Origin: Gemmatimonadaceae bacterium
GTDB lineage: Bacteria > Gemmatimonadota > Gemmatimonadetes > Gemmatimonadales > Gemmatimonadaceae
NCBI GenBank assembly: GCA_019689955.1
Contig: JADGGM010000038.1
Location: 1 to 10,886 of the forward strand
Length of the DNA: 10,886 bases
Direction: 5' to 3'
The notes under the pieces are model-generated. The model saw only the letters and a list, made by a program, of their open reading frames with translations. It ran no database searches and was not told the DNA's origin. Both the position numbers and the translations under genes were made by a program. This document shows positions 1 through 6,231 of the stretch, piece after piece (the stretch's first letter is position 1; the number at the start of each line of letters is the position of its first letter).

Positions 1-157
1 ACGCGCCGCGGGCGCGCCGGGCGGGCGGCCCCGGGGGCGGGCGGGACGGTCGGAGTCTACCCGACAGGGTGTCAGGGGGGCGACGGTGACGTGCCCAGCC
101 GGGCCGGGCTATCCATGAGCGTGGAATCTCGAGCTCGGGTGAGCCCCGGAGGCACGC
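1..157. other. Upstream region of the CBS gene, no gene seen
   Basis: I see no convincing gene here. The first 45 bases are very G-rich, with five runs of three or more G at positions 19-45. A perfect 5-bp inverted repeat, GTCGG then 7 nt then CCGAC, lies at 49-65 and has no T-tract, so it is not a standard terminator. A weak promoter-like pair (GTGACG at 86-91, 18-nt spacer, TATCCA at 110-115) is a poor consensus match in so GC-rich a sequence. The region probably carries the promoter of the downstream three-gene run, but I cannot place it. Confidence 0.4.
148..152 (+). promoter_or_regulatory. Ribosome binding site of the CBS gene
   Basis: GGAGG lies 5 nt before the ATG at 158. It supports that start over the internal ATG at 179, which would cut into the first CBS domain. 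Confidence 0.7.
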
Positions 158-802
158 ATGCTGAAGCTCAGCGACATCATGACCCCCGATGTGCTGACCG
201 TGACGCCGGAGACGACCGTGCGCGACGCGATGGAGTTGCTCGCCGGCCGTCACATCAGCGGCGCACCGGTCGTGGTGAGGGACCGCGTCGTCGGCGTCGT
301 CTCGACGACTGACCTGCTCGACTTCGCCGCCGAGCTCCCCGCGGTCCCGGCGGAGCCCGCGGACGCGCTCGAGCTCGGCGACTCGGAGCCGGCGGCGGAG
401 TGGGAGGACGGCGCGGGCGTGCCGTCGGCGTTCTTCAGCGAGCTCTGGTCCGATGCCGGCGCGGCGCTCGAGGCGCGGTGTCAGCAGGCAGCGAGCGCGG
501 AATGGGACCCGCTCGTGGAGCACACCGTGGCGGAGGTGATGACGCGCCGCGTCTGCAGCCTCCCCCCGAGCGCCACGGTGGAGGCCGCGGCGGAGTACAT
601 GGCGCGCGCGGGGGTACACCGCGTGCTCGTGATGGACGGCGCGCGCCTGGTGGGGATCGTGTCCACGCACGACATCGTGCGCGCGGTGGCGGCGCGGCGC
701 CTGGCCGCCCGCCCTCCGGTCTTCACCCGCAGCGGCGCGTTCGACGAGCGCGCGTCGCCGACGCCGTCCGCGCCACGCCGCCGGCGAACCCCGAGGCAGT
801 GA
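158..802 (+). CDS. Two-CBS-domain protein
   Basis: This 214-residue soluble protein has two CBS motifs. CBS1 spans about residues 6-56, with the ligand-side signature VVGVVSTTDLL at 44-54. CBS2 spans about 122-178 and has the matching LVGIVSTHDIV at 164-174. Paired CBS motifs form a Bateman module that usually binds adenine nucleotides such as AMP, ATP or S-adenosylmethionine and reports energy state. No enzyme or channel domain is attached, so it probably acts as a stand-alone sensor or by contacting a partner. The roughly 65-residue linker (57-121) is acidic and Ala/Pro-rich. It is longer than in minimal CBS pairs and includes a helix-like stretch (91-116). The C-terminus (198-214) is a basic, disordered-looking tail. 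Its stop codon overlaps the ribosome binding site of the next gene, so the two are probably cotranscribed and translationally coupled. The architecture is certain; the ligand and partner are unknown. Confidence 0.9.
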   Translation: MLKLSDIMTPDVLTVTPETTVRDAMELLAGRHISGAPVVVRDRVVGVVSTTDLLDFAAELPAVPAEPADALELGDSEPAAEWEDGAGVPSAFFSELWSDAGAALEARCQQAASAEWDPLVEHTVAEVMTRRVCSLPPSATVEAAAEYMARAGVHRVLVMDGARLVGIVSTHDIVRAVAARRLAARPPVFTRSGAFDERASPTPSAPRRRRTPRQ

Positions 803-804
803 GG
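801..804 (+). promoter_or_regulatory. Ribosome binding site overlapping the CBS stop codon
   Basis: GAGG, embedded in the TGA stop of the CBS gene, lies 6 nt before the ATG at 811. It fixes the start of the release-factor-like gene. The same reading frame is open upstream to 400, but that stretch overlaps the CBS gene and translates into low-complexity Arg/Gly-rich sequence. Confidence 0.7.
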
Positions 805-810
805 TTGGGT

Positions 811-1974
811 ATGTTGACACGCGAGAGGTTGCTGGCGTTGGCGGATGCCCTGCGCGCGACGCACGTGCTGACGGTCTATCTCCCCGGCCGCGCCGACGAT
901 CCGGCGCAGCGCAGCGCGTGGCGCACGGCGCTCGAGACGGAGCTGAAGCGTCTGCAAGAGTCGCTCACCGACGCGCCGCGCAGCGAGCGCACGGCGTTCG
1001 ACCAGGCGGCCGCGGCGGTCACCGCCGAGATGGCTCCTGTCACCGGCACTATCCGCTCGCCGGGGTGGATGGTGCTCGCGACCGCGGACGGCGTGCGCTA
1101 CTCCGACGCGCTCCCGATGCCGATCCCGCTCTGCGTGCGGTGGGGGGTGGGGATCCTCCTCGCGCCCGCGTTCCGCGCGCTGGAGGAGACGCGTCCGGCG
1201 ATCGTCGCGGTGGTCGACAGCCGCTCGGCCCGGCTCTACCGCCACACGAACGGCGCGCTCGAGGCGCTCGAGACGATCCGTGCCGAACCGCACGTCGAGC
1301 CGGCGTTGCACATGGGGCGGCCGGCGCGTCCCGGGTATCACTCGGGGACGCGCGGCCGGACACGCGCGGAGGCGAGAGAGCGCGACCATCGCGCCGGCCG
1401 CGCACGGATGATGCGGACGCTGAGCGAGCGGATGACCGCGCTCGCCGGACCGGGGGCGTGGCTCCTCGTGGGTGGGACGCCGACGGCAGTGACGGAGGCC
1501 GTGAGCGCGCTCCCGGACACGGTGGCGCATCGCACGCTCGCGCTCCCGACGCTCCTCCCGCGGAGCCGCGCGTCCACGATCGCGGCGCGCGCGGCCGAGG
1601 GCGCCGCGGTGCTCCGCGAGCGCGAGGACGTGGCCGCCGTTCGGGGGGTGCTCGAGCACGCGTCGGCGAACGGGCGGGCGACGGCGGGGCTCCACCGCAC
1701 GCGCGCCGCGCTCGCCGCCGGTGCGGTGTCGCAGCTCCTGGTGACGGCGCGGTTCCTCGAGGAGCGAGCGGACGATGCCGAGCCGCTCGTGCGGGCCGCG
1801 GTGGCCGAACGCGCCGCGATCGAGGTCGTCTCCGGCGAGGGGGGCGCGCTCCTCGACGCCGAGGCGGGCGGCGTGGCCGCGCGCCTGCGCTTCGCGCCAC
1901 CGGACGTCTCGGCGGCGGGTGAGCCGCGCGAAGCGCGCGGGGAGCGAGACACGGGCCCCCCCGCCGCCCAGTGA
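811..1974 (+). CDS. Release-factor/Pelota-like protein (baeRF type)
   Basis: This 387-residue protein looks like a bacterial member of the archaeo-eukaryotic release factor 1/Pelota superfamily. The N-terminal region (about 1-125) opens with VLTVYLPGRADD (19-30), typical of baeRF proteins. The middle domain has the core strand IVAVVDSRSARLYRH (131-145) and GAWLLVGGTPTAV (215-227). The C-terminal domain (about 293-363) matches the eRF1 domain 3 fold: AVSQLLVTARFLEE, then IEVVSGEGGALLDAEAGGVAARLRF (read in pieces across 305-361). The GGQ tripeptide needed for peptide release is absent. In its place is a basic loop at about 167-201, rich in Arg, Gly and His. This argues against true termination and for ribosome binding, rescue or dormancy. 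The last 25 residues look disordered. It sits 8 nt after the CBS gene and 19 nt before the HhH gene. Family membership is fairly sure; the role is inferred. Confidence 0.8.
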   Translation: MLTRERLLALADALRATHVLTVYLPGRADDPAQRSAWRTALETELKRLQESLTDAPRSERTAFDQAAAAVTAEMAPVTGTIRSPGWMVLATADGVRYSDALPMPIPLCVRWGVGILLAPAFRALEETRPAIVAVVDSRSARLYRHTNGALEALETIRAEPHVEPALHMGRPARPGYHSGTRGRTRAEARERDHRAGRARMMRTLSERMTALAGPGAWLLVGGTPTAVTEAVSALPDTVAHRTLALPTLLPRSRASTIAARAAEGAAVLREREDVAAVRGVLEHASANGRATAGLHRTRAALAAGAVSQLLVTARFLEERADDAEPLVRAAVAERAAIEVVSGEGGALLDAEAGGVAARLRFAPPDVSAAGEPREARGERDTGPPAAQ

Positions 1975-1978
1975 ACGC

Positions 1979-1983
1979 AGGAG
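1979..1983 (+). promoter_or_regulatory. Ribosome binding site of the HhH gene
   Basis: AGGAG lies 10 nt before the ATG at 1994, just after the stop of the release-factor-like gene. It supports 1994 over an open-frame extension back to 1775, which overlaps the eRF1 domain 3 of the preceding gene and has shadow-like Arg/Ser/Pro composition. Confidence 0.65.
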
Positions 1984-1993
1984 TCGCTGCCCG

Positions 1994-2884
1994 ATGACGA
2001 ACGCCGAGATCGCCGCGCGCCTGGAGGAAATCGCGCACCTGCTGCACGGGCAGGACGCGGACCCCTTCCGCGTGGACGCCTACCGCCGCGCCGCCGCGAC
2101 CATCCGCACGCTCCACGAGCCCGTGCGCGACATCTTCGAGCGCGAAGGGCTCGCCGGGCTCGATCGCATCCCGAGCGTGGGGCCGGTGATCGCGCGCGCG
2201 ATCCGGTCGCTCGTCCTCACCGGCCACCTCCCGATGCTCGATCGCCTGCGCGGCGAAGCGCACCCCGTGTCCGTGCTCGCCACGGTCCCGGGGGTGGGTC
2301 CCAAGCTCGCCGAGCGATTGGAGGAAGAGTTGGGCGTGCGCACGCTCGAGGAGCTCGAGACCGCAGCGCACGACGGCCGCCTCGCGGCGATCCCCGGGTT
2401 CGGCGCGAAGCGCGTGCGCAGCATCCGCGACGCGCGCGCCGGCCGCCGCGGCCGCGTGCGCGCCCCGGCGCCCACGCGGCCGAGCCACGAGCCCCCGATC
2501 GACGAGCTGCTCGACGTGGACCGCGAGTACCGCGAGAAGGCCGCGGCGGGTCAGCTTCGCCGCATCGCCCCGCGTCGCTTCAACCCACAAGGAGAGGCGT
2601 GGCTCCCCATCCTCCACACGCGCCGCGGCGGGCGCCACTACACCGCGCTCTACTCCAACACCGCCCAGGCGCACCGGCTCGGCAAGACGCGCGACTGGGT
2701 CGTGCTCTACTACGATGGCGGCGACGGCGAGCATCAGAGCACCGTCGTCACCGCCACGCGCGGCCCGTGCGCGGGGCAGCGTGTCGTGCGCGGCCGCGAG
2801 CGCGAGAGCCCGTGCGCGCGCGCGCCGCGCCCTGCGCCCCGCCCATCGCGCTCCCGGCGCTCGCACGGTTCGACGCGCGCGTGA
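1994..2884 (+). CDS. Helix-hairpin-helix protein, PolX N-terminal domain without polymerase
   Basis: Residues 1-148 of this 296-residue protein read like the N-terminal DNA-binding part of family X DNA polymerases. A helical 8-kDa-like start (EIAHLLHGQDADPFRVDAYRR, from 12) is followed by three helix-hairpin-helix motifs: IPSVGPVIARAI (59-70), VPGVGPKLAERL (98-109) and IPGFGAKRVRSI (133-144). The nucleotidyltransferase palm and the PHP exonuclease that normally follow are missing. After a basic linker (149-165) comes a distinct domain (about 168-270) with LPILHTRRGGRHYTALYSN (204-222), KTRDWVVLYYDGG (231-243) and TRGPCAGQRVVRGRE (255-269). I recall this arrangement from other bacterial HhH proteins but know no established function for it. 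The C-terminus (271-296) is Arg/Pro/Ser-rich. Nonspecific or gap/end DNA binding is likely. It is third in the run after the release-factor-like gene, with a 19-nt gap. Confidence 0.82.
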   Translation: MTNAEIAARLEEIAHLLHGQDADPFRVDAYRRAAATIRTLHEPVRDIFEREGLAGLDRIPSVGPVIARAIRSLVLTGHLPMLDRLRGEAHPVSVLATVPGVGPKLAERLEEELGVRTLEELETAAHDGRLAAIPGFGAKRVRSIRDARAGRRGRVRAPAPTRPSHEPPIDELLDVDREYREKAAAGQLRRIAPRRFNPQGEAWLPILHTRRGGRHYTALYSNTAQAHRLGKTRDWVVLYYDGGDGEHQSTVVTATRGPCAGQRVVRGRERESPCARAPRPAPRPSRSRRSHGSTRA

Positions 2885-3146
2885 CGTCGCATCGCATGAT
2901 GTCATGAACCATCGCGCTGCGCACTGACGTCTATCTCACACATTCTCGTAACAATTCTCGAACATGTACTGCCGCATGGACGTCACGCGGCTGGCACAGG
3001 TGCGCACACCTCACGTTCAGATCGCGCCGTGCTCTTGCGTGGAGCAATGGGTGGCGAGTATTTCGAGGCGCGACGCTCTGTTGATTCCGGTGACGTTTGC
3101 CCTCCCGGTGCCACTGTTTCCCCCCTTCAGCGTGGAGATCGTGTCG
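2885..3146 (+). promoter_or_regulatory. Leader and probable promoter region of the susC-like gene
   Basis: This 262-nt gap is the least GC-rich part of the window. The palindrome GACGTC occurs at 2926-2931 and 2979-2984, with another copy at 2883-2888 overlapping the preceding stop. All three sit within a TGACGTC or its reverse complement. A near-match TGATGTCA is at 2897-2904 and TGACGTT at 3091-3097. CATGATGTCATG (2895-2906) is an inverted repeat with 5-bp arms, and ATTCTCG is directly repeated at 2942-2948 and 2954-2960. CTGACG (2924-2929) followed by TAACAA (2949-2954) is a weak promoter-like pair with a long 19-nt spacer. I see neither a Bacteroides-type TTTG/TAnnTTTG promoter nor a riboswitch. 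The susC reading frame is open back to 2964, but that stretch is probably untranslated. Confidence 0.4.
3134..3137 (+). promoter_or_regulatory. Ribosome binding site deciding the susC-like start
   Basis: GGAG lies 9 nt before the ATG at 3147. The protein from this ATG begins directly with a signal peptide. A start at 2964 would place 61 unrelated residues ahead of it. Confidence 0.6.
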
Positions 3147-6100
3147 ATGACCGTAGCCCGAGCGTGCTTGTTGGCGATGTGGCTGTGTGGAGCGGGAGCG
3201 CTCGCCGCGCAGAGCGGAGCGACGCGTGTGACGGGAGCGCGCGATCCGGATCGGGGCATCGCCGAGGGCGCGATCGTCGGGCGCGTGACGGACAGTGAGA
3301 CGCACGGGGGGATCGCTGCGGCGGTGATCGTGGTCGAGGGGACGGCGCTGCGTGCGACGAGCGCGAGCGACGGGTCGTATCGCATCGCGCACGTCCCCGC
3401 GGGAGTGTACGCGGTGCGCGCGCGGCGGATCGGGTACGGCGTGATGCGGCAGCGGATCGTCGTGCGGCCGGGGGAGGAGGTCACGGCCGGCTTCGCGCTC
3501 ACCGCGGCGCCCGTGGCGCTCGACGCGGTGGTCACCACGGCGACCGGGGGGCGGCGCACGCGCGAGGTGGGGAACGCGATCGTCCGCATCGAGGCCGACT
3601 CGCTCGTCGGGATCGCTCCGGCGACCACGCTGTCGAGCCTCATCGACGGCCGCGCGCCCGGGGTGCAGGTCTTCACCAGCGGCGGGCTCACGGGCGCCTC
3701 GCCGCAGATCAACGTGCGCGGCCAGAACAGCTTCACCCTCTCCAACCAGCCGCTCCTCATCATCGACGGCGTGCGCGTGGAGAACAGCGCGGCCGACTTG
3801 CCGCCGGACGGCACGTTCGGCGGGCAGACTTCGGGGCGCTTCAACGATCTCACCCCGGAGGAGATCGCGTCGATCGAGATCGTGCGCGGTCCGAGCGCGG
3901 CGACGCTCTACGGCACCGACGCGGCGAACGGCGTGATCCTCGTGACGACCAAACGCGGCGCGTCGGGGCGGCAACGCTGGACCGCGTTCGCCGAGCAGGG
4001 GCTCCTCACGTACGACCGCAATCGGTTCCCGCTGAGCTATTTCGCGTGGGGACACGATATGCTGGCGAACCCGGTCAACTGCACGCTGCAGCAGTTCGCC
4101 TGCGTGCGCGACAGCATCACCACCTTCAGCCCGATCCGGAACGCGGAGACGACGCCGATCGGCACGGGGAGCCGCGAGAGCTACGGGCTCCAGCTCTCCG
4201 GCGGCGGTGAGACGCGCTATTTCGTCTCGGGGGTGTTCGAGGACGAGACGGGGTACCTAAAGATGCCGAACGCCGACCGCGCGATCATCGCGGCGCAGCG
4301 CGGCGCGCTCGGTGTGCGCGACGAGGAGCAGCACCCCAACGCGCTGCGCAAGGTCAGCGTGCGCAGCACGCTCACGACACCGCTCGGCGCATCGGGGGAC
4401 CTCGCCCTCTCCACGAGCGTGGTCTCGCAGCGCGACCGCATCCCCTTCTCCCGGTCGATCCAGTACGGCGTCGCCGGGCCCGGGTACCGCGACGCGAACG
4501 ACGGGTGGCTCTTCGGCGCGCGCCCGGGCTACCTGTTCGAGCAGCGGCACGACGAGTCGGTCACGCACTTCACCGCCGGCGCCACCCCCACCTGGCACCC
4601 GACGTCGTGGCTCACGACGCGCGCGACCGGAGGGCTCGACTACTCGAGCACGTCGTACGATGCGCTCGTGCGCAGGGGCGAAGGAGGGCCGTTCTCCGAC
4701 GGCACGGGGTACCGCGGCACCACGCGGAGGAACGTCACGCTCTACACGTTCGACGCCTCGGCCGTGGCGAGCGCCGCGCTCACGCCGCGCATCTCCTCGC
4801 GCAGCTCGATCGGGCTGCAGTACAACCGCCGCGACATGGCCCTGAGCATCGCCCGGGCACGCGGGCTCGCCCCGGGCTCCGAGGATGCGGGCGGCGGGGC
4901 GTTCCCCTCGGTCGCCGAGGCGACGGTGCAGTCGGTCGTTGCGGGGAGCTACGCGGAGGAGACGTTCGGGTTCGATGAGCAGCTCTTCGTGACCGCCGCG
5001 CTCCGCGCCGATGGCGCGAGCAGCTTCGGGAACGACTTCCGAACGGCGCTCTACCCCAAGGCGAGCGTGTCGTGGGTGATCTCCGAGGCGCCGTTCTGGC
5101 CGCGCGTCCCGGGGATCTCGACCCTCCGCTTGCGCGCGGCGTACGGCGAATCGGGGGTGCAGCCGAGCAGCACCGCGGCGCTCGCGCGCGACACGGTGTT
5201 CCCGGCGATCGCCGACGGCGTCCCGACCACGGGCGCGGTGCTGGCGAGCACGGGGAACCCGCGCCTCAAGCCGGAGCGGCAGCGCGAGCTGGAGCTGGGC
5301 TTCGACGCGGAGCTCCTCCGCGGGCGCGTGCAGCTCGAGGCGACGTACTACGACAAGCGGAGCCACGACGCGCTGGTCGACGTCCCCGCGCCGGCGTCGC
5401 TCGGCGGGGGCGTGGTGACCGAGAACATCGGTGCGGTGCGCAACCACGGGGTCGAAGCCTCCGTGCAGGCGCGCGTGCTCGACCGGTCCGCGATCGCGTG
5501 GGACATCGGGCTCGGCGCCTCCGTGAACCACAACAAGCTCCTCACCCTCGGCGCCGGGATCCAGCCCATCTACGGGCAGTTCGGGACGCCGAGCATCGTG
5601 CCCGGGTATCCGCTGTTCAGCTACTTCGACTTCCCGATCACGGGGTGGACCGACATGAATGGCAACGGCGTCGTCGAGCCGTCCGAGGTCACCATCGGGA
5701 GCACGCGGGCGTACGCGGGCGCGTCGTACCCCACCACGGAGATCACCGCGACGACCACTGTCGGGCTCCTCGCGCAGCGGCTCCGCGTGAGCGCGTTGGT
5801 CGACCACCGCGGCGGGCTCACGCTGGCCAACCGCACGCGGTCGGATCAGTGCTTCAGCGGCTACTGCCGCGCGGTCGTGGACCCCGGCGCGCCGCTCGCG
5901 GACCGGCTCGCGGCGGCGGCGTACACCGAGGAGCTCGGGTACAGCTTCTGGGGCTACTTCGAGGACGGCGCGTTCACGAGGCTGCGCGAGCTCTCGGTCT
6001 CGTACGACCTCCCGCGCCCGGTGTTGCGCCGGCTCCACGCCGAGCGCGCGACGCTCGTCCTCGCCGGGCGGAATCTCCTGCTCTGGACCCGGTTCCGCGA

Positions 6101-6218
6101 CACGGATCCCGAGGTGCAGACCGTGAACCTGGGCGTGCCCAAGTACGGCGCCTACTCCCCCGAGGGGGGGATCCCGCCGGCGCGGTCCTGGATCCTCCGC
6201 CTCAACCTCGGCTTCTGA
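3147..6218 (+). CDS. SusC/RagA-type TonB-dependent outer-membrane transporter
   Basis: This is a 1023-residue outer-membrane protein. It starts with a signal peptide (hydrophobic stretch about 5-20, likely cleavage after ALA at 18-20). A carboxypeptidase-regulatory-like domain follows (about 42-120; GRVTDSETHGGIAAAVIVVEG begins at 45). Next comes a TonB-box-like LDAVVTTA (125-132), then the plug domain (about 135-270), ending in the SusC signature LYGTDAANGVILVTTKRG (254-271). The rest is the beta-barrel, closing with aromatic Phe1023 as in other barrels inserted by BamA. Length fits the family. No STN domain is seen, so sigma/anti-sigma signalling is not indicated. Residues 836-847 form a textbook EF-hand-like loop (DMNGNGVVEPSE). 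Cysteine pairs in NCTLQQFAC and CFSGYC may form surface disulfides. It is 13 nt upstream of its SusD partner. Such pairs import oligomers, often glycans, using TonB energy; the substrate here is unknown. Confidence 0.93.
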   Translation: MTVARACLLAMWLCGAGALAAQSGATRVTGARDPDRGIAEGAIVGRVTDSETHGGIAAAVIVVEGTALRATSASDGSYRIAHVPAGVYAVRARRIGYGVMRQRIVVRPGEEVTAGFALTAAPVALDAVVTTATGGRRTREVGNAIVRIEADSLVGIAPATTLSSLIDGRAPGVQVFTSGGLTGASPQINVRGQNSFTLSNQPLLIIDGVRVENSAADLPPDGTFGGQTSGRFNDLTPEEIASIEIVRGPSAATLYGTDAANGVILVTTKRGASGRQRWTAFAEQGLLTYDRNRFPLSYFAWGHDMLANPVNCTLQQFACVRDSITTFSPIRNAETTPIGTGSRESYGLQLSGGGETRYFVSGVFEDETGYLKMPNADRAIIAAQRGALGVRDEEQHPNALRKVSVRSTLTTPLGASGDLALSTSVVSQRDRIPFSRSIQYGVAGPGYRDANDGWLFGARPGYLFEQRHDESVTHFTAGATPTWHPTSWLTTRATGGLDYSSTSYDALVRRGEGGPFSDGTGYRGTTRRNVTLYTFDASAVASAALTPRISSRSSIGLQYNRRDMALSIARARGLAPGSEDAGGGAFPSVAEATVQSVVAGSYAEETFGFDEQLFVTAALRADGASSFGNDFRTALYPKASVSWVISEAPFWPRVPGISTLRLRAAYGESGVQPSSTAALARDTVFPAIADGVPTTGAVLASTGNPRLKPERQRELELGFDAELLRGRVQLEATYYDKRSHDALVDVPAPASLGGGVVTENIGAVRNHGVEASVQARVLDRSAIAWDIGLGASVNHNKLLTLGAGIQPIYGQFGTPSIVPGYPLFSYFDFPITGWTDMNGNGVVEPSEVTIGSTRAYAGASYPTTEITATTTVGLLAQRLRVSALVDHRGGLTLANRTRSDQCFSGYCRAVVDPGAPLADRLAAAAYTEELGYSFWGYFEDGAFTRLRELSVSYDLPRPVLRRLHAERATLVLAGRNLLLWTRFRDTDPEVQTVNLGVPKYGAYSPEGGIPPARSWILRLNLGF

Positions 6219-6231
6219 CCGGCACGCTCCC

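Noticed and set aside
400..810. Upstream extension of the release-factor-like frame
   Set aside because: It lies inside the CBS gene and is low complexity. A ribosome binding site at 801-804 and the conserved N-terminus support 811.
481..1695. Minus-strand open frame of 404 codons
   Set aside because: Arg-rich composition without any recognisable motif, opposite the CBS and baeRF genes.
1049..2905. Long minus-strand open frame (618 codons) across the baeRF and HhH genes
   Set aside because: It is antisense to two genes with recognisable domains, and its translation is Arg/Ala/Pro low complexity. Long antisense frames are expected at this GC content.
2964..3146. 61-residue N-terminal extension of the SusC-like protein
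   Set aside because: It would bury the signal peptide, and a good ribosome binding site precedes the ATG at 3147.
2931..4055. Minus-strand open frame of 374 codons over the susC leader and 5' part
   Set aside because: Arg/His-rich translation without motifs, opposite the signal peptide and plug domain of the transporter.
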